A DNA stretch of 7,050 nucleotides, from positions 1 to 7,050 of the forward strand of contig WTAG01000264.1 of NCBI GenBank assembly GCA_013139755.1. The letters run 5' to 3'. The translations under genes and the position numbers were made by a program. The first letter of the stretch is position 1, and every line of letters starts with the position of its first letter. Below the pieces are notes generated by a model, which ran no database searches, had not been told where the DNA came from, and worked only from the letters and a program-made list of their open reading frames with translations. Below are positions 1 through 5,797 of the stretch, one piece after another. This stretch comes from Methylomarinum sp. Lineage in GTDB: Bacteria; Pseudomonadota; Gammaproteobacteria; Methylococcales; Methylomonadaceae.

Positions 1-112
1 ACCTAACACCTATAGAAGAAGTTTATCTCAACCCAATGACGATAAAAAATGGTTCGATAAAAAACAATACATTTGAAAAACACACATAAGGTAACAAAAA
101 GCGACAGGTTGG
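1..112. other. Left flank without an assignable gene
   Basis: Two + strand frames are open from the window edge: one ends at TGA 74-76 and the other at TAA 87-89. Either could be the last 25-28 codons of a gene that begins outside the window. Both have plausible amino-acid content, and nothing here decides between them or names a product. Bases 27-40 resemble bases 893-906 near the predicted right end of the insertion sequence (12 of 14 identical), so this flank may also contain insertion-sequence debris. Confidence 0.3.
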
Positions 113-838
113 TTGACATTTAGCGTACAACACGCCTTAGCGACTGACTTACCCTTACTTGATAGAGGATATAACGCATTCTGGCTGTATGCTCTGTACA
201 ATCAGAAAAAACGTTTTTTTGTATGCGCGCAAAAATTAACCAAGACCTGGTGTTTAAGCAATTTGTTGACAGTGATAAACTGCAGGCCATTATTACTCTT
301 GAAGCGAATAAAAGATCAAGGGATACATGCCAGAGCAAAGGATTACCCACAACAGCGCTCACACTCCGATTAATCCGTGTTGAACTAAACAATAATGAAG
401 TGGAAGTGTTAATCACTAATTTAATCGATGAACAAATTTTTCCAGCCAAAGGGTTCAAGGCCTTATATCATCAAAGATGGGGATTGAAGAAAACTGTAAA
501 CGATTAAAACAATGGGTTGAAATAGAAAACTTCTCTGGTAAATCTGCCTTATCCGTTAAGCAAGACTTTTATGCTAAGGTGCTGACAACAAACTTGGTTT
601 CTATGACTGCTAATGCAGCTCAGGAGCAAGTCGATAAAGCGACGCGGAATGAAAACATGCCTATCAAATCAATTTTGCTCAAGCAGTCTCTAAAATGAAA
701 AATACTCTTGTGGAACTTCTCATGCTTTCAAGGTATTTTTTACGCAAGCGACTCAAAGCATTCATTGATTACATTGCATGTACAATTGAGGCATTACGAA
801 AAGGGAGAAGTTACCCAAGGAAAGGGGCAAGAATATAG
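113..838 (+). pseudogene. IS4-family transposase, truncated and frameshifted
   Basis: This encodes the C-terminal half of a DDE transposase (DDE_Tnp_1, IS4 family) in four frame segments: about 113-220, 220-480, 480-661 and 662-838. The first contains LLDRGYNAFW, which matches the block around the second catalytic Asp. The third junction region rebuilds the IS4 signature Y-x2-R-x3-E-x6-K as YHQRW then GIEENCKRLK. The last segment, from YQINFAQAVSKMKN to the stop at 836-838, has the usual basic tail (RKGRSYPRKGARI). Each junction is a net -1 shift: one in a run of seven T (214-220), one in GGGG (479-482), and one near 660. Roughly the first half of the protein, including the first Asp, is gone. 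The gene is clearly inactive. Sequencing error at homopolymers could explain one or two shifts but not the truncation. Confidence 0.9.
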
Positions 839-860
839 AAGAATAATATACATTATTCTT
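839..860. repeat. AT-rich hairpin directly after the transposase stop
   Basis: A perfect 9-bp inverted repeat, AAGAATAAT and ATTATTCTT, flanks a 4-base loop (ATAC) and begins on the base after the transposase stop codon. There is no run of T after it and the stem has only one G-C pair, so it would be a weak terminator at best. Its position suggests it was part of the 3' end of the transposase transcript. Confidence 0.5.
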
Positions 861-890
861 ATAAAAGGGCAAAGTGAGTCAATGGGTTAC

Positions 891-910
891 AGCTTAACCT
901 AATGACATTG
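891..910 (+). repeat. Candidate right terminal sequence of the IS4-family element
   Basis: AGCTTAACCTAATGACATTG lies about 50 bases after the transposase stop, where an IS4-group right end is expected. The inner part, CCTAATGACATTGGG (898-912), is nearly self-complementary around a central A. Bases 885-899 can also form a small hairpin (GGTTA-CAGCT-TAACC). No matching inverted left end is present, so this call is inferred from position and style. Confidence 0.4.
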
Positions 911-911
911 G

Positions 912-967
912 GTAGTGCCTGGTCATCTCTCTGAGGTATTAGAATACGAACTAATCAGGCATACTAC
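912..967. repeat. Long bulged inverted repeat next to the IS end
   Basis: GTAGTGCCTG (912-921) pairs with CAGGC and ACTAC (956-960 and 963-967), giving ten base pairs interrupted by a two-base bulge (AT, 961-962). Inside, ATTAG (938-942) pairs with CTAAT (951-955) directly against the outer stem, leaving 922-937 as a side bulge. The result is a compact two-stem fold. It has no T-run, so it is not a classical terminator. It could be the terminus of a second small element, a structured RNA remnant, or chance. Confidence 0.4.
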
Positions 968-1008
968 ACTGGCTGGCTCTCTCTACCTACTGCGAACTAT
1001 TATCGTAG

Positions 1009-1314
1009 CAACGGTTTTTAGCTGATCAATTGAACATTAGAAGAACTTCATTGTCATTACTAGGAATTAAAAACGCACTCTCTGGGCGTTTCTGATCAAG
1101 CCATCGTAAATGGGTTGACATATACAATGCTAAAAGGCAATTTCTTGTATAGAAGGTACAATGTAGCTTTATGGCATAAAAGTTTGTCAGGTATGAACAT
1201 AGTGTGATTTTTCAATATTTTTTATTACATAATAAAAAAATTGAGGCTGGTATTATGGTAAACCGAGCATTGTATAAAGATCAACTTAACAAGTTCATAT
1301 CATTAGAATGATGA
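1009..1314 (+). pseudogene. Possible decayed small gene, function unclear
   Basis: One + strand frame between the IS remnant and pqiA reads like protein but is broken by stops at 1093, 1150 and 1177 before ending at TGA 1312-1314. The first piece, about 28 codons, contains LADQLNIRRTSLSLLGIKNA followed by LSGRF. This resembles the helix-turn-helix of HigA/VapI-type antitoxins (typically L-A-x2-L-x-I-x-R-x2-L-S-x-L-L-x-G-K). The last piece is 44 uninterrupted codons (1180-1311) and includes NKKIEAGIMVNRALYKDQLN. I do not recognise the last piece, and the two pieces may not belong to one gene. The antitoxin resemblance is weak and unverified. Confidence 0.2.
1218..1239. repeat. All-AT hairpin upstream of pqiA
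   Basis: TTTTTTATT (1218-1226) and AATAAAAAA (1231-1239) form a perfect 9-bp inverted repeat with a 4-base loop (ACAT). Having no G-C pair and no T-run after it, it would be a poor terminator. It may simply reflect AT-rich intergenic sequence, or help keep the upstream region open or bent. Confidence 0.35.
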
Positions 1315-1393
1315 AGGGGACCAGGTTAGATTTTAATTAACCCCGAGACCAAATTTTGAATCTTCTAGATACCTCCCGTTTTTTATTGATCAT

Positions 1394-1399
1394 TATAAA
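1394..1399 (+). promoter_or_regulatory. Candidate -10 element for the pqiA operon
   Basis: TATAAA lies seven bases before the pqiA ATG, so transcription from it would start at or next to the first base of the start codon and give a leaderless mRNA. This fits the lack of any purine-rich ribosome-binding site before the ATG. No good -35 box is found 16-18 bases upstream (the region reads ACCTCC), so the promoter would need an activator, or the true promoter lies elsewhere in 1100-1390. Confidence 0.3.
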
Positions 1400-1405
1400 T
1401 AGTGT

Positions 1406-2638
1406 ATGACTTATAATAAATATATCGCCTGTCACGAATGCAACTTACTGATTGAGATGGAGTCTTTGCCAGAAGGCAATAAGGCTCACTGCCCTCGATG
1501 TAAATATATGCTCACTGCCAAGCATTATAATGCTCAAAACCGTATTATTGCTTTTTCTATAACAGCTCTGATTTTTCTTTTTTTATCGTTGATATTTCCA
1601 TTTCTTACTTTCAGTGCCCAAGGTCAAGATAGAACAGTGACTTTAGTACAAAGTATTTCGGTGTTAATGACAGAAAATTTTAGCAGTCTTGCTATTCTGA
1701 TATTTGTCTCTACCATTGCTATTCCTGGACTCTATTTGTTGAGTGCTCTGTATGTTAATGTCTCTTTAAAATGTATGCGTTTACTGAGAGGTACAGCTAC
1801 CATCCTGAAACTGATGGGACATATACAACATTGGAGTATGGCTGAAATATTTCTGATTGGGATTCTTGTCAGTTTTATTAAAATTACTGCATTAGCTGAT
1901 GTTAGCTTAGGTCTTTCATTTAGCGCTTATGTGCTCTTTATTATAAGTATGAGTGCAACTATTATGCACATGGATAAACATCAGGTTTGGCGGTTGCTTA
2001 AGGAAAAACAAAAACGGCCAACTTCCTTTGTACCAACAAATGGCAATTATCAGGGCTGCCATGAATGTACTGATATTGCAGCAGTAGCTAAAAAATATTG
2101 TGATACCTGTGGATCCCATTTACACCCAGGAAGTAACAATAGTCTACAAAAAACCTGGGCTCTTTTAGTCACCTCTATAATGTTATATATACCTGCCAAT
2201 ATGTTGCCGATTATGCATACTAATTTTTTAGGTGATGAAACGGCTAATACTATAATGGGCGGTATTATCGTGTTATGGCATCATGGTTCCTATCCAATAG
2301 CATTGATCATTTTTATTGCCAGCATTCTGGTTCCAATAGGAAAAATATTAGCCTTATGCTGGCTTTGCTACAGTGTACAAACGGGCAGTGAAAAATCCTA
2401 TATACAAAAAACACAACTTTATCGAATAACAGAAATGGTAGGGCGTTGGTCTATGGTTGATGTCTTTGTAGTTGCTATTTTAGTTGCCTTAATTCAATTA
2501 GGAAAAATTATGAGTATTTATCCAGGATGGGGGGCTGTGGCCTTTGCTGGCATGGTTATAGTAACAGTGCTGGCGGCAATAAGTTTTGATCCTCGATTAA
2601 TCTGGAACCCGTTAAATAAAGAGGTTTTTAATGACTGA
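1406..2638 (+). CDS. pqiA: PqiA, inner-membrane subunit of the Pqi lipid-transport system
   Basis: PqiA is the polytopic inner-membrane partner of the MCE protein PqiB. The 410 residues match the usual length of about 417. The protein is a tandem duplication. Each half has a cytoplasmic zinc ribbon, with Cys pairs at 9/12 and 29/32 in the first and 218/221 and 232/235 in the second. Four predicted membrane segments follow each, at about 47-70, 95-120, 146-165 and 168-187, then 251-270, 284-305, 352-368 and 374-392. Each half also repeats a conserved motif: HWSMAEIF at 142-149 and RWSMVDVF at 347-354. An in-frame TAG two codons upstream forces the start at 1406 or later. No Shine-Dalgarno precedes it. 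The end overlaps pqiB by 8 bp, so the two are probably translationally coupled. YebS is the nearest alternative, but the three-MCE partner points to PqiA. Confidence 0.95.
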   Translation: MTYNKYIACHECNLLIEMESLPEGNKAHCPRCKYMLTAKHYNAQNRIIAFSITALIFLFLSLIFPFLTFSAQGQDRTVTLVQSISVLMTENFSSLAILIFVSTIAIPGLYLLSALYVNVSLKCMRLLRGTATILKLMGHIQHWSMAEIFLIGILVSFIKITALADVSLGLSFSAYVLFIISMSATIMHMDKHQVWRLLKEKQKRPTSFVPTNGNYQGCHECTDIAAVAKKYCDTCGSHLHPGSNNSLQKTWALLVTSIMLYIPANMLPIMHTNFLGDETANTIMGGIIVLWHHGSYPIALIIFIASILVPIGKILALCWLCYSVQTGSEKSYIQKTQLYRITEMVGRWSMVDVFVVAILVALIQLGKIMSIYPGWGAVAFAGMVIVTVLAAISFDPRLIWNPLNKEVFND

Positions 2639-4283
2639 ACAAAAGCAACAATCACAAGCAGATGTAATAGCTCTTAAGTCTATTTCAAAAATATGGTTGA
2701 TCCCTGTTGTGGCCGCTTTTATTGGTTTGTGGATGATCTACTCTCATTTAAGCAGTGAGGGGCCTCTGATAACTATTTCCTTTCAAACGGGGGAAGGAAT
2801 AGAAGCGGGTAAAACAAAAATAAGAACCAAAAGTGTTGATATAGGTTTAGTCGAGCGCCTTGAGTTACATGACGATCTTGAAAGTGTTTTGGTGACTGCG
2901 CGCATTGCAAAAAAGAATCAGAATTTACTCAAGAAAGACTCCTCATTTTGGGTCGTGAAACCTCGAATTGGTAAAGGGGGGATTTCTGGAATGGGTACTT
3001 TGTTGTCAGGTGCTTATATAGAGCTTGCTCCGGGAGCAGCTAAAGATATTAGCAAGAATTTTAGTGGCCTGGAAAGAGAACCCGTAACACCAGCAGGGAC
3101 CGCTGGTTTGCATGTGACGCTAGACAGTAATGGTGACCTGGCACTACAGGTAGGTGACCCTATTTTATTTCGTGGTATCGAGGTTGGAAGAATTGACTTT
3201 GTCCATTTTAATGCCGAGGAAAGAACGGTTTATTATAATGCCTTTATAGAAAGTCCATATAACAAATTGATTACTACCAATACTAAGTTTTGGGCTGTCA
3301 ATGGTGTTGAACTTGATTTGTCTGCTGATGGTGTTCGCCTGCAAACAGGGACATTGGAAAGTATCATTACCGGTGGCGTTACTTTTGATGTCCCTAAAAA
3401 TATCCCTAGAGGAGAAATAGTCACTAAGCGAGAATATTTCACTATTTATCCTAATAAAGATGCTATACAAGAGAATCGATATAAACAGGCATTACGTTAT
3501 ATTCTATTGTTTAAGGATTCTATACGGGGATTAAAACCTAATGCACCCGTTGAATATAAAGGCATTAAAATTGGATCGGTGATTCGGACCGATGTTAATT
3601 ATACTGAGATAACTAATATTCTTGATCAAACAACCTTAATTCCTGTGCTGATTAAAATTGAACCAGCAAGACTGGGCTTTAGTTTTGCTGATGATGAAAG
3701 TGTCTTGCCTGTTGTTGATAAGGAAATTATTAAATCTTTAAAAAAAGGACTACGAGGAAGTTTAGTCTCAGGAAACTTACTGACAGGAAGTAAGTATGTT
3801 GAATTGCAATATGATGAAAAAGGGATAAATGAGTTGAGTTATTTTAGTGGCCATTTGGTTATCCCTACACGTGAAGGTCAATTTGATCAAATCCTTAAAC
3901 AGTTGAGTAAAGTTATGGATAAGGTTAATAAACTGCCTCTAGAACCCGTTTTGATTAGTGCTGATAAAGTATTGCATCAGGCAACGGCAACGGTTAAAGA
4001 ATTTAAAAAAACGGCAAGTCATTTAGAAAAGATACTAAAACAGACATCAGATCAAAATTTGCCAGCGGGTATCCAGGGAACTCTGAGTAGTTTTAATAAA
4101 TTAGCGGCCAGTTTTTCTGAAGGATCGTTAACCCATACAGAATTACAAAACTTGCTTGGAAACATGAAAACTACACTAGCCGAATTGGAACCTTTGCTAA
4201 TGGAGCTGAATCAAAAACCGAATAGCCTTATTTTTAGCCAACAAAAAAATAAAGATATTGAGCCTCAAGGTGTTAAAAAATGA
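2631..4283 (+). CDS. pqiB: PqiB, three-domain MCE protein forming a periplasmic lipid conduit
   Basis: PqiB is anchored in the inner membrane and stacks as hexameric MCE rings across the periplasm; in E. coli the C-terminal helices form a needle-like channel. The 550 residues match the E. coli length of about 546. One membrane anchor lies at about 20-38. Three MCE domains follow at about 44-135, 158-255 and 286-395. Typical MCE motifs are FQTGEGIEAGKTKIR at 51-65, VGDPILFRGIEVGRID at 174-189, and LKPNAPVEYKGIKIGSV at 301-317. A helical coiled-coil stretch at about 415-525 (leucine-rich, low glycine) forms the predicted needle. YebT/LetB carries seven MCE domains, so three identify PqiB. The start overlaps pqiA by 8 bp and follows AAAGAGG at 2618-2624. 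The end overlaps pqiC by 4 bp (ATGA). Confidence 0.96.
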   Translation: MTEQKQQSQADVIALKSISKIWLIPVVAAFIGLWMIYSHLSSEGPLITISFQTGEGIEAGKTKIRTKSVDIGLVERLELHDDLESVLVTARIAKKNQNLLKKDSSFWVVKPRIGKGGISGMGTLLSGAYIELAPGAAKDISKNFSGLEREPVTPAGTAGLHVTLDSNGDLALQVGDPILFRGIEVGRIDFVHFNAEERTVYYNAFIESPYNKLITTNTKFWAVNGVELDLSADGVRLQTGTLESIITGGVTFDVPKNIPRGEIVTKREYFTIYPNKDAIQENRYKQALRYILLFKDSIRGLKPNAPVEYKGIKIGSVIRTDVNYTEITNILDQTTLIPVLIKIEPARLGFSFADDESVLPVVDKEIIKSLKKGLRGSLVSGNLLTGSKYVELQYDEKGINELSYFSGHLVIPTREGQFDQILKQLSKVMDKVNKLPLEPVLISADKVLHQATATVKEFKKTASHLEKILKQTSDQNLPAGIQGTLSSFNKLAASFSEGSLTHTELQNLLGNMKTTLAELEPLLMELNQKPNSLIFSQQKNKDIEPQGVKK

Positions 4284-4876
4284 ACATACAAAAAAGCTTA
4301 TTATTAATTTCAGTTGTTTTAGGGTTAAGCGCCTGCGCTTCAAATACACAATCCATCAAATATTACAGTCTTGGTTTAAATGGAATTCAGGACTCAAATG
4401 ATGCTATACAAGCAAATCAAGTTCGTGTTGTAGTCGCCCCAATACAACTCGCAAAATTTTTGAACCAAAATAATATGGTTATGCAAATAGGGGAGCATGA
4501 GATTTATAAGGCTAATTTTCATCGTTGGGCTGAACCATTAGATCAATCTATCAGCAAATTGTTAGTTCAAAAACTAAATAACAAAAAAAGTAATGCGTAT
4601 CAATTTGTTAAAAGCAATGAGTACATGACTGAAAACTCGAGTCTTCATCTAAGTCTGGAGATTGATCAATTTCATTCAACCGATAATGCTCAAGTTATCC
4701 TGAGTGGACATTACTGGCTACACAATAAAGAAAAGTCATTTGCAAGCATGAAACATTTTAGTATTTCTGAGCAGTTAACACGTGATGGTTATCATCATTC
4801 AGTTGAAAAATTAAAAGGATTACTCGGTCAGCTTGCAAATCAGATCGTTGACTCTATCAGACAACACAGAGTCTAG
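4280..4876 (+). CDS. pqiC: PqiC, outer-membrane lipoprotein of the Pqi system
   Basis: PqiC is thought to cap the PqiB needle at the outer membrane. The 198 residues fit the DUF330/ABC_trans_aux family (E. coli PqiC is about 187). A lipoprotein signal covers residues 1-18 with lipobox L-S-A-C and the lipidated Cys at 19. The next residue is Ala rather than Asp, which predicts sorting to the outer membrane. Family landmarks are KYYSLG at 27-32, the VRVVVAPIQLAKFL strand at 48-61, and RWAEPLDQSISKLL at 82-95, which is the most conserved block. The C-terminal helix (about 172-195) is also typical. The start overlaps the pqiB stop (ATGA) and sits nine bases after AAGG (4267-4270). Two bases separate its stop from the next gene. 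Confidence 0.93.
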   Translation: MNIQKSLLLISVVLGLSACASNTQSIKYYSLGLNGIQDSNDAIQANQVRVVVAPIQLAKFLNQNNMVMQIGEHEIYKANFHRWAEPLDQSISKLLVQKLNNKKSNAYQFVKSNEYMTENSSLHLSLEIDQFHSTDNAQVILSGHYWLHNKEKSFASMKHFSISEQLTRDGYHHSVEKLKGLLGQLANQIVDSIRQHRV

Positions 4877-4878
4877 AA

Positions 4879-5796
4879 ATGCGACAATGGCTATATAAAC
4901 TATTGGAACAACCTTCAGAATTGCAGGTACTTTCGGCAACGGTTAATAGATTCCTGATAGCACTAATCTTTATAAATATCGGAGCAGCAACTCTAGAAAC
5001 AGTTCCTGAGATCTTTCAATCTTATGCGACGATTTTTTTGTTGATAGAGCTATTTTCTATCTTCATTTTTACGGTTGAATACTTTATTCGTATTTGGATA
5101 GCGACAGAAAATCCTCGCATTAAAACTCGACTATCCTATCTTTTTACAGCGAATGCTTTAATTGATTTTATGAGTATTGCACCTTTTTATTTAAGTATTA
5201 TGCTGGGAATGGATCTAAAAGCACTGGTTGTCTTGCGATTGTTTAGGCTACTCAAGCTGGTTCGATATTTTGAACCACTGACAGTTCTAGCAACTGCACT
5301 TAAGGCCGAGTTTAACTCCATTATTTCAGCTCTTTTTATCCTTTTTATTCTTGTTATGGTTGCTTCCACGGGAATGTATTTTTTTGAGCGGGATGTGCAA
5401 CCTGAAGTCTTTGGCAATATCCCTCAGGCAATGTGGTGGGCCGTTGTTACCTTAACCACAATGGGGTATGGCGATGTGGTTCCTGTTACTGTTCAAGGTA
5501 AGGTTTTTGCTTCCATTATCACCATACTTTCAATAGGAACGGTTGCTTTGCCGGCAGGATTATTAGCTTCGCGTTTTTCAGAAGAATTAAAAAACAGGAA
5601 GAAAGAGTTTAAAGACTTAGCTTTGAAGGTACAAAAAAATGGACAGCTTTGCGAACAAAGCACTGTTTTTCTTGAAGAAAGTAGAAAAGATATGTGCCTC
5701 AGTGAGACAGAAGCGAAAAACCTTGTAGAGGATGCCTGTACTGTAGGCAAAGGATTCTGCCCTCATTGTGGTCAGAAATTTGAGAAAGGAGGATAG
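4879..5796 (+). CDS. Six-TM voltage-gated potassium channel with Cys-rich tail
   Basis: This is a tetrameric voltage-gated K+ channel subunit of the inner membrane (ion transport family). S1 to S3 lie at about 24-40, 50-75 and 88-108. S2 carries Glu67 and Arg71, and S3 carries Asp96. S4 at 115-131 has charges at every third position (Arg120, Arg123, Lys126, Arg129), the classic sensor pattern. S5 is at 147-168, and the pore helix and filter TTMGYGD at 193-199 specify K+. S6 is at 205-230. There is no RCK/TrkA-N domain, unlike E. coli Kch, so no kch symbol is given. The cytoplasmic tail (233-305) starts as a charged helix and ends with CPHCG at 294-298, plus Cys at 258, 273 and 287. A weak AGAG (4868-4871) precedes the start, two bases after pqiC. 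Confidence 0.93.
   Translation: MRQWLYKLLEQPSELQVLSATVNRFLIALIFINIGAATLETVPEIFQSYATIFLLIELFSIFIFTVEYFIRIWIATENPRIKTRLSYLFTANALIDFMSIAPFYLSIMLGMDLKALVVLRLFRLLKLVRYFEPLTVLATALKAEFNSIISALFILFILVMVASTGMYFFERDVQPEVFGNIPQAMWWAVVTLTTMGYGDVVPVTVQGKVFASIITILSIGTVALPAGLLASRFSEELKNRKKEFKDLALKVQKNGQLCEQSTVFLEESRKDMCLSETEAKNLVEDACTVGKGFCPHCGQKFEKGG
5785..5792 (+). promoter_or_regulatory. Strong ribosome-binding site that fixes a TTG start
   Basis: AAAGGAGG lies five bases before TTG 5798-5800 and is the best Shine-Dalgarno in the window. It encodes the final residues of the upstream channel (Glu-Lys-Gly-Gly), whose stop codon (5794-5796) falls between the site and the start. It selects the TTG over the in-frame GTG at 5768, which has no comparable site. 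Confidence 0.85.
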
Positions 5797-5797
5797 C

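Larger units (their letters stand above)
113..911 (+). mobile_element. Decayed IS4-family insertion sequence, left end missing
   Basis: This is the remnant of an IS4-family element. It comprises the C-terminal half of the transposase followed by about 70 bases of non-coding DNA that end in a candidate right terminus, AGCTTAACCTAATGACATTG (891-910). The left terminus, the start of the transposase and the first catalytic Asp are absent, so the element cannot move on its own. The matching left terminal repeat (reverse complement of the right one) was not seen in the window, so both outer boundaries are approximate. Family placement rests on the Y-R-E-K signature in the transposase. The right-end call rests on position and general resemblance to IS4-group ends, which is inference. 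Confidence 0.75.

Noticed and set aside
223..698. Separate small proteins starting at ATG 223 and ATG 477
   Set aside because: Both are internal pieces of the same frameshifted transposase and join into one IS4-family sequence, with the Y-R-E-K signature split across them.
708..902. A 64-codon + strand open frame at 708-902
   Set aside because: It overlaps the transposase C-terminus in another frame and runs through the hairpin and IS end; the transposase frame is clearly the coding one up to 838.
111..1121. GGTTGACAT at 111-119 and 1113-1121 as a target-site duplication
   Set aside because: The 9-base match has the right length for an IS4-type duplication, but the second copy is about 200 bases beyond the candidate right end, and a 9-base match between regions this long is expected by chance.
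1115..1143. TTGACA at 1115-1120 as a -35 box for the operon
   Set aside because: The hexamer is perfect, but the bases 16-18 downstream (CAATTT region) do not resemble a -10 box, and it lies nearly 300 bases before pqiA inside possible gene debris.
2631..4283. MlaD or YebT/LetB identity for the MCE gene
   Set aside because: MlaD has a single MCE domain and comes with MlaFEB, and LetB has seven domains; three domains with a coiled-coil end and PqiA/PqiC neighbours fit PqiB.
5768..5797. GTG start for zntB at 5768
   Set aside because: It would overlap the channel gene, has no good ribosome-binding site, and adds residues not typical of ZntB; the TTG at 5798 has AAAGGAGG five bases upstream.
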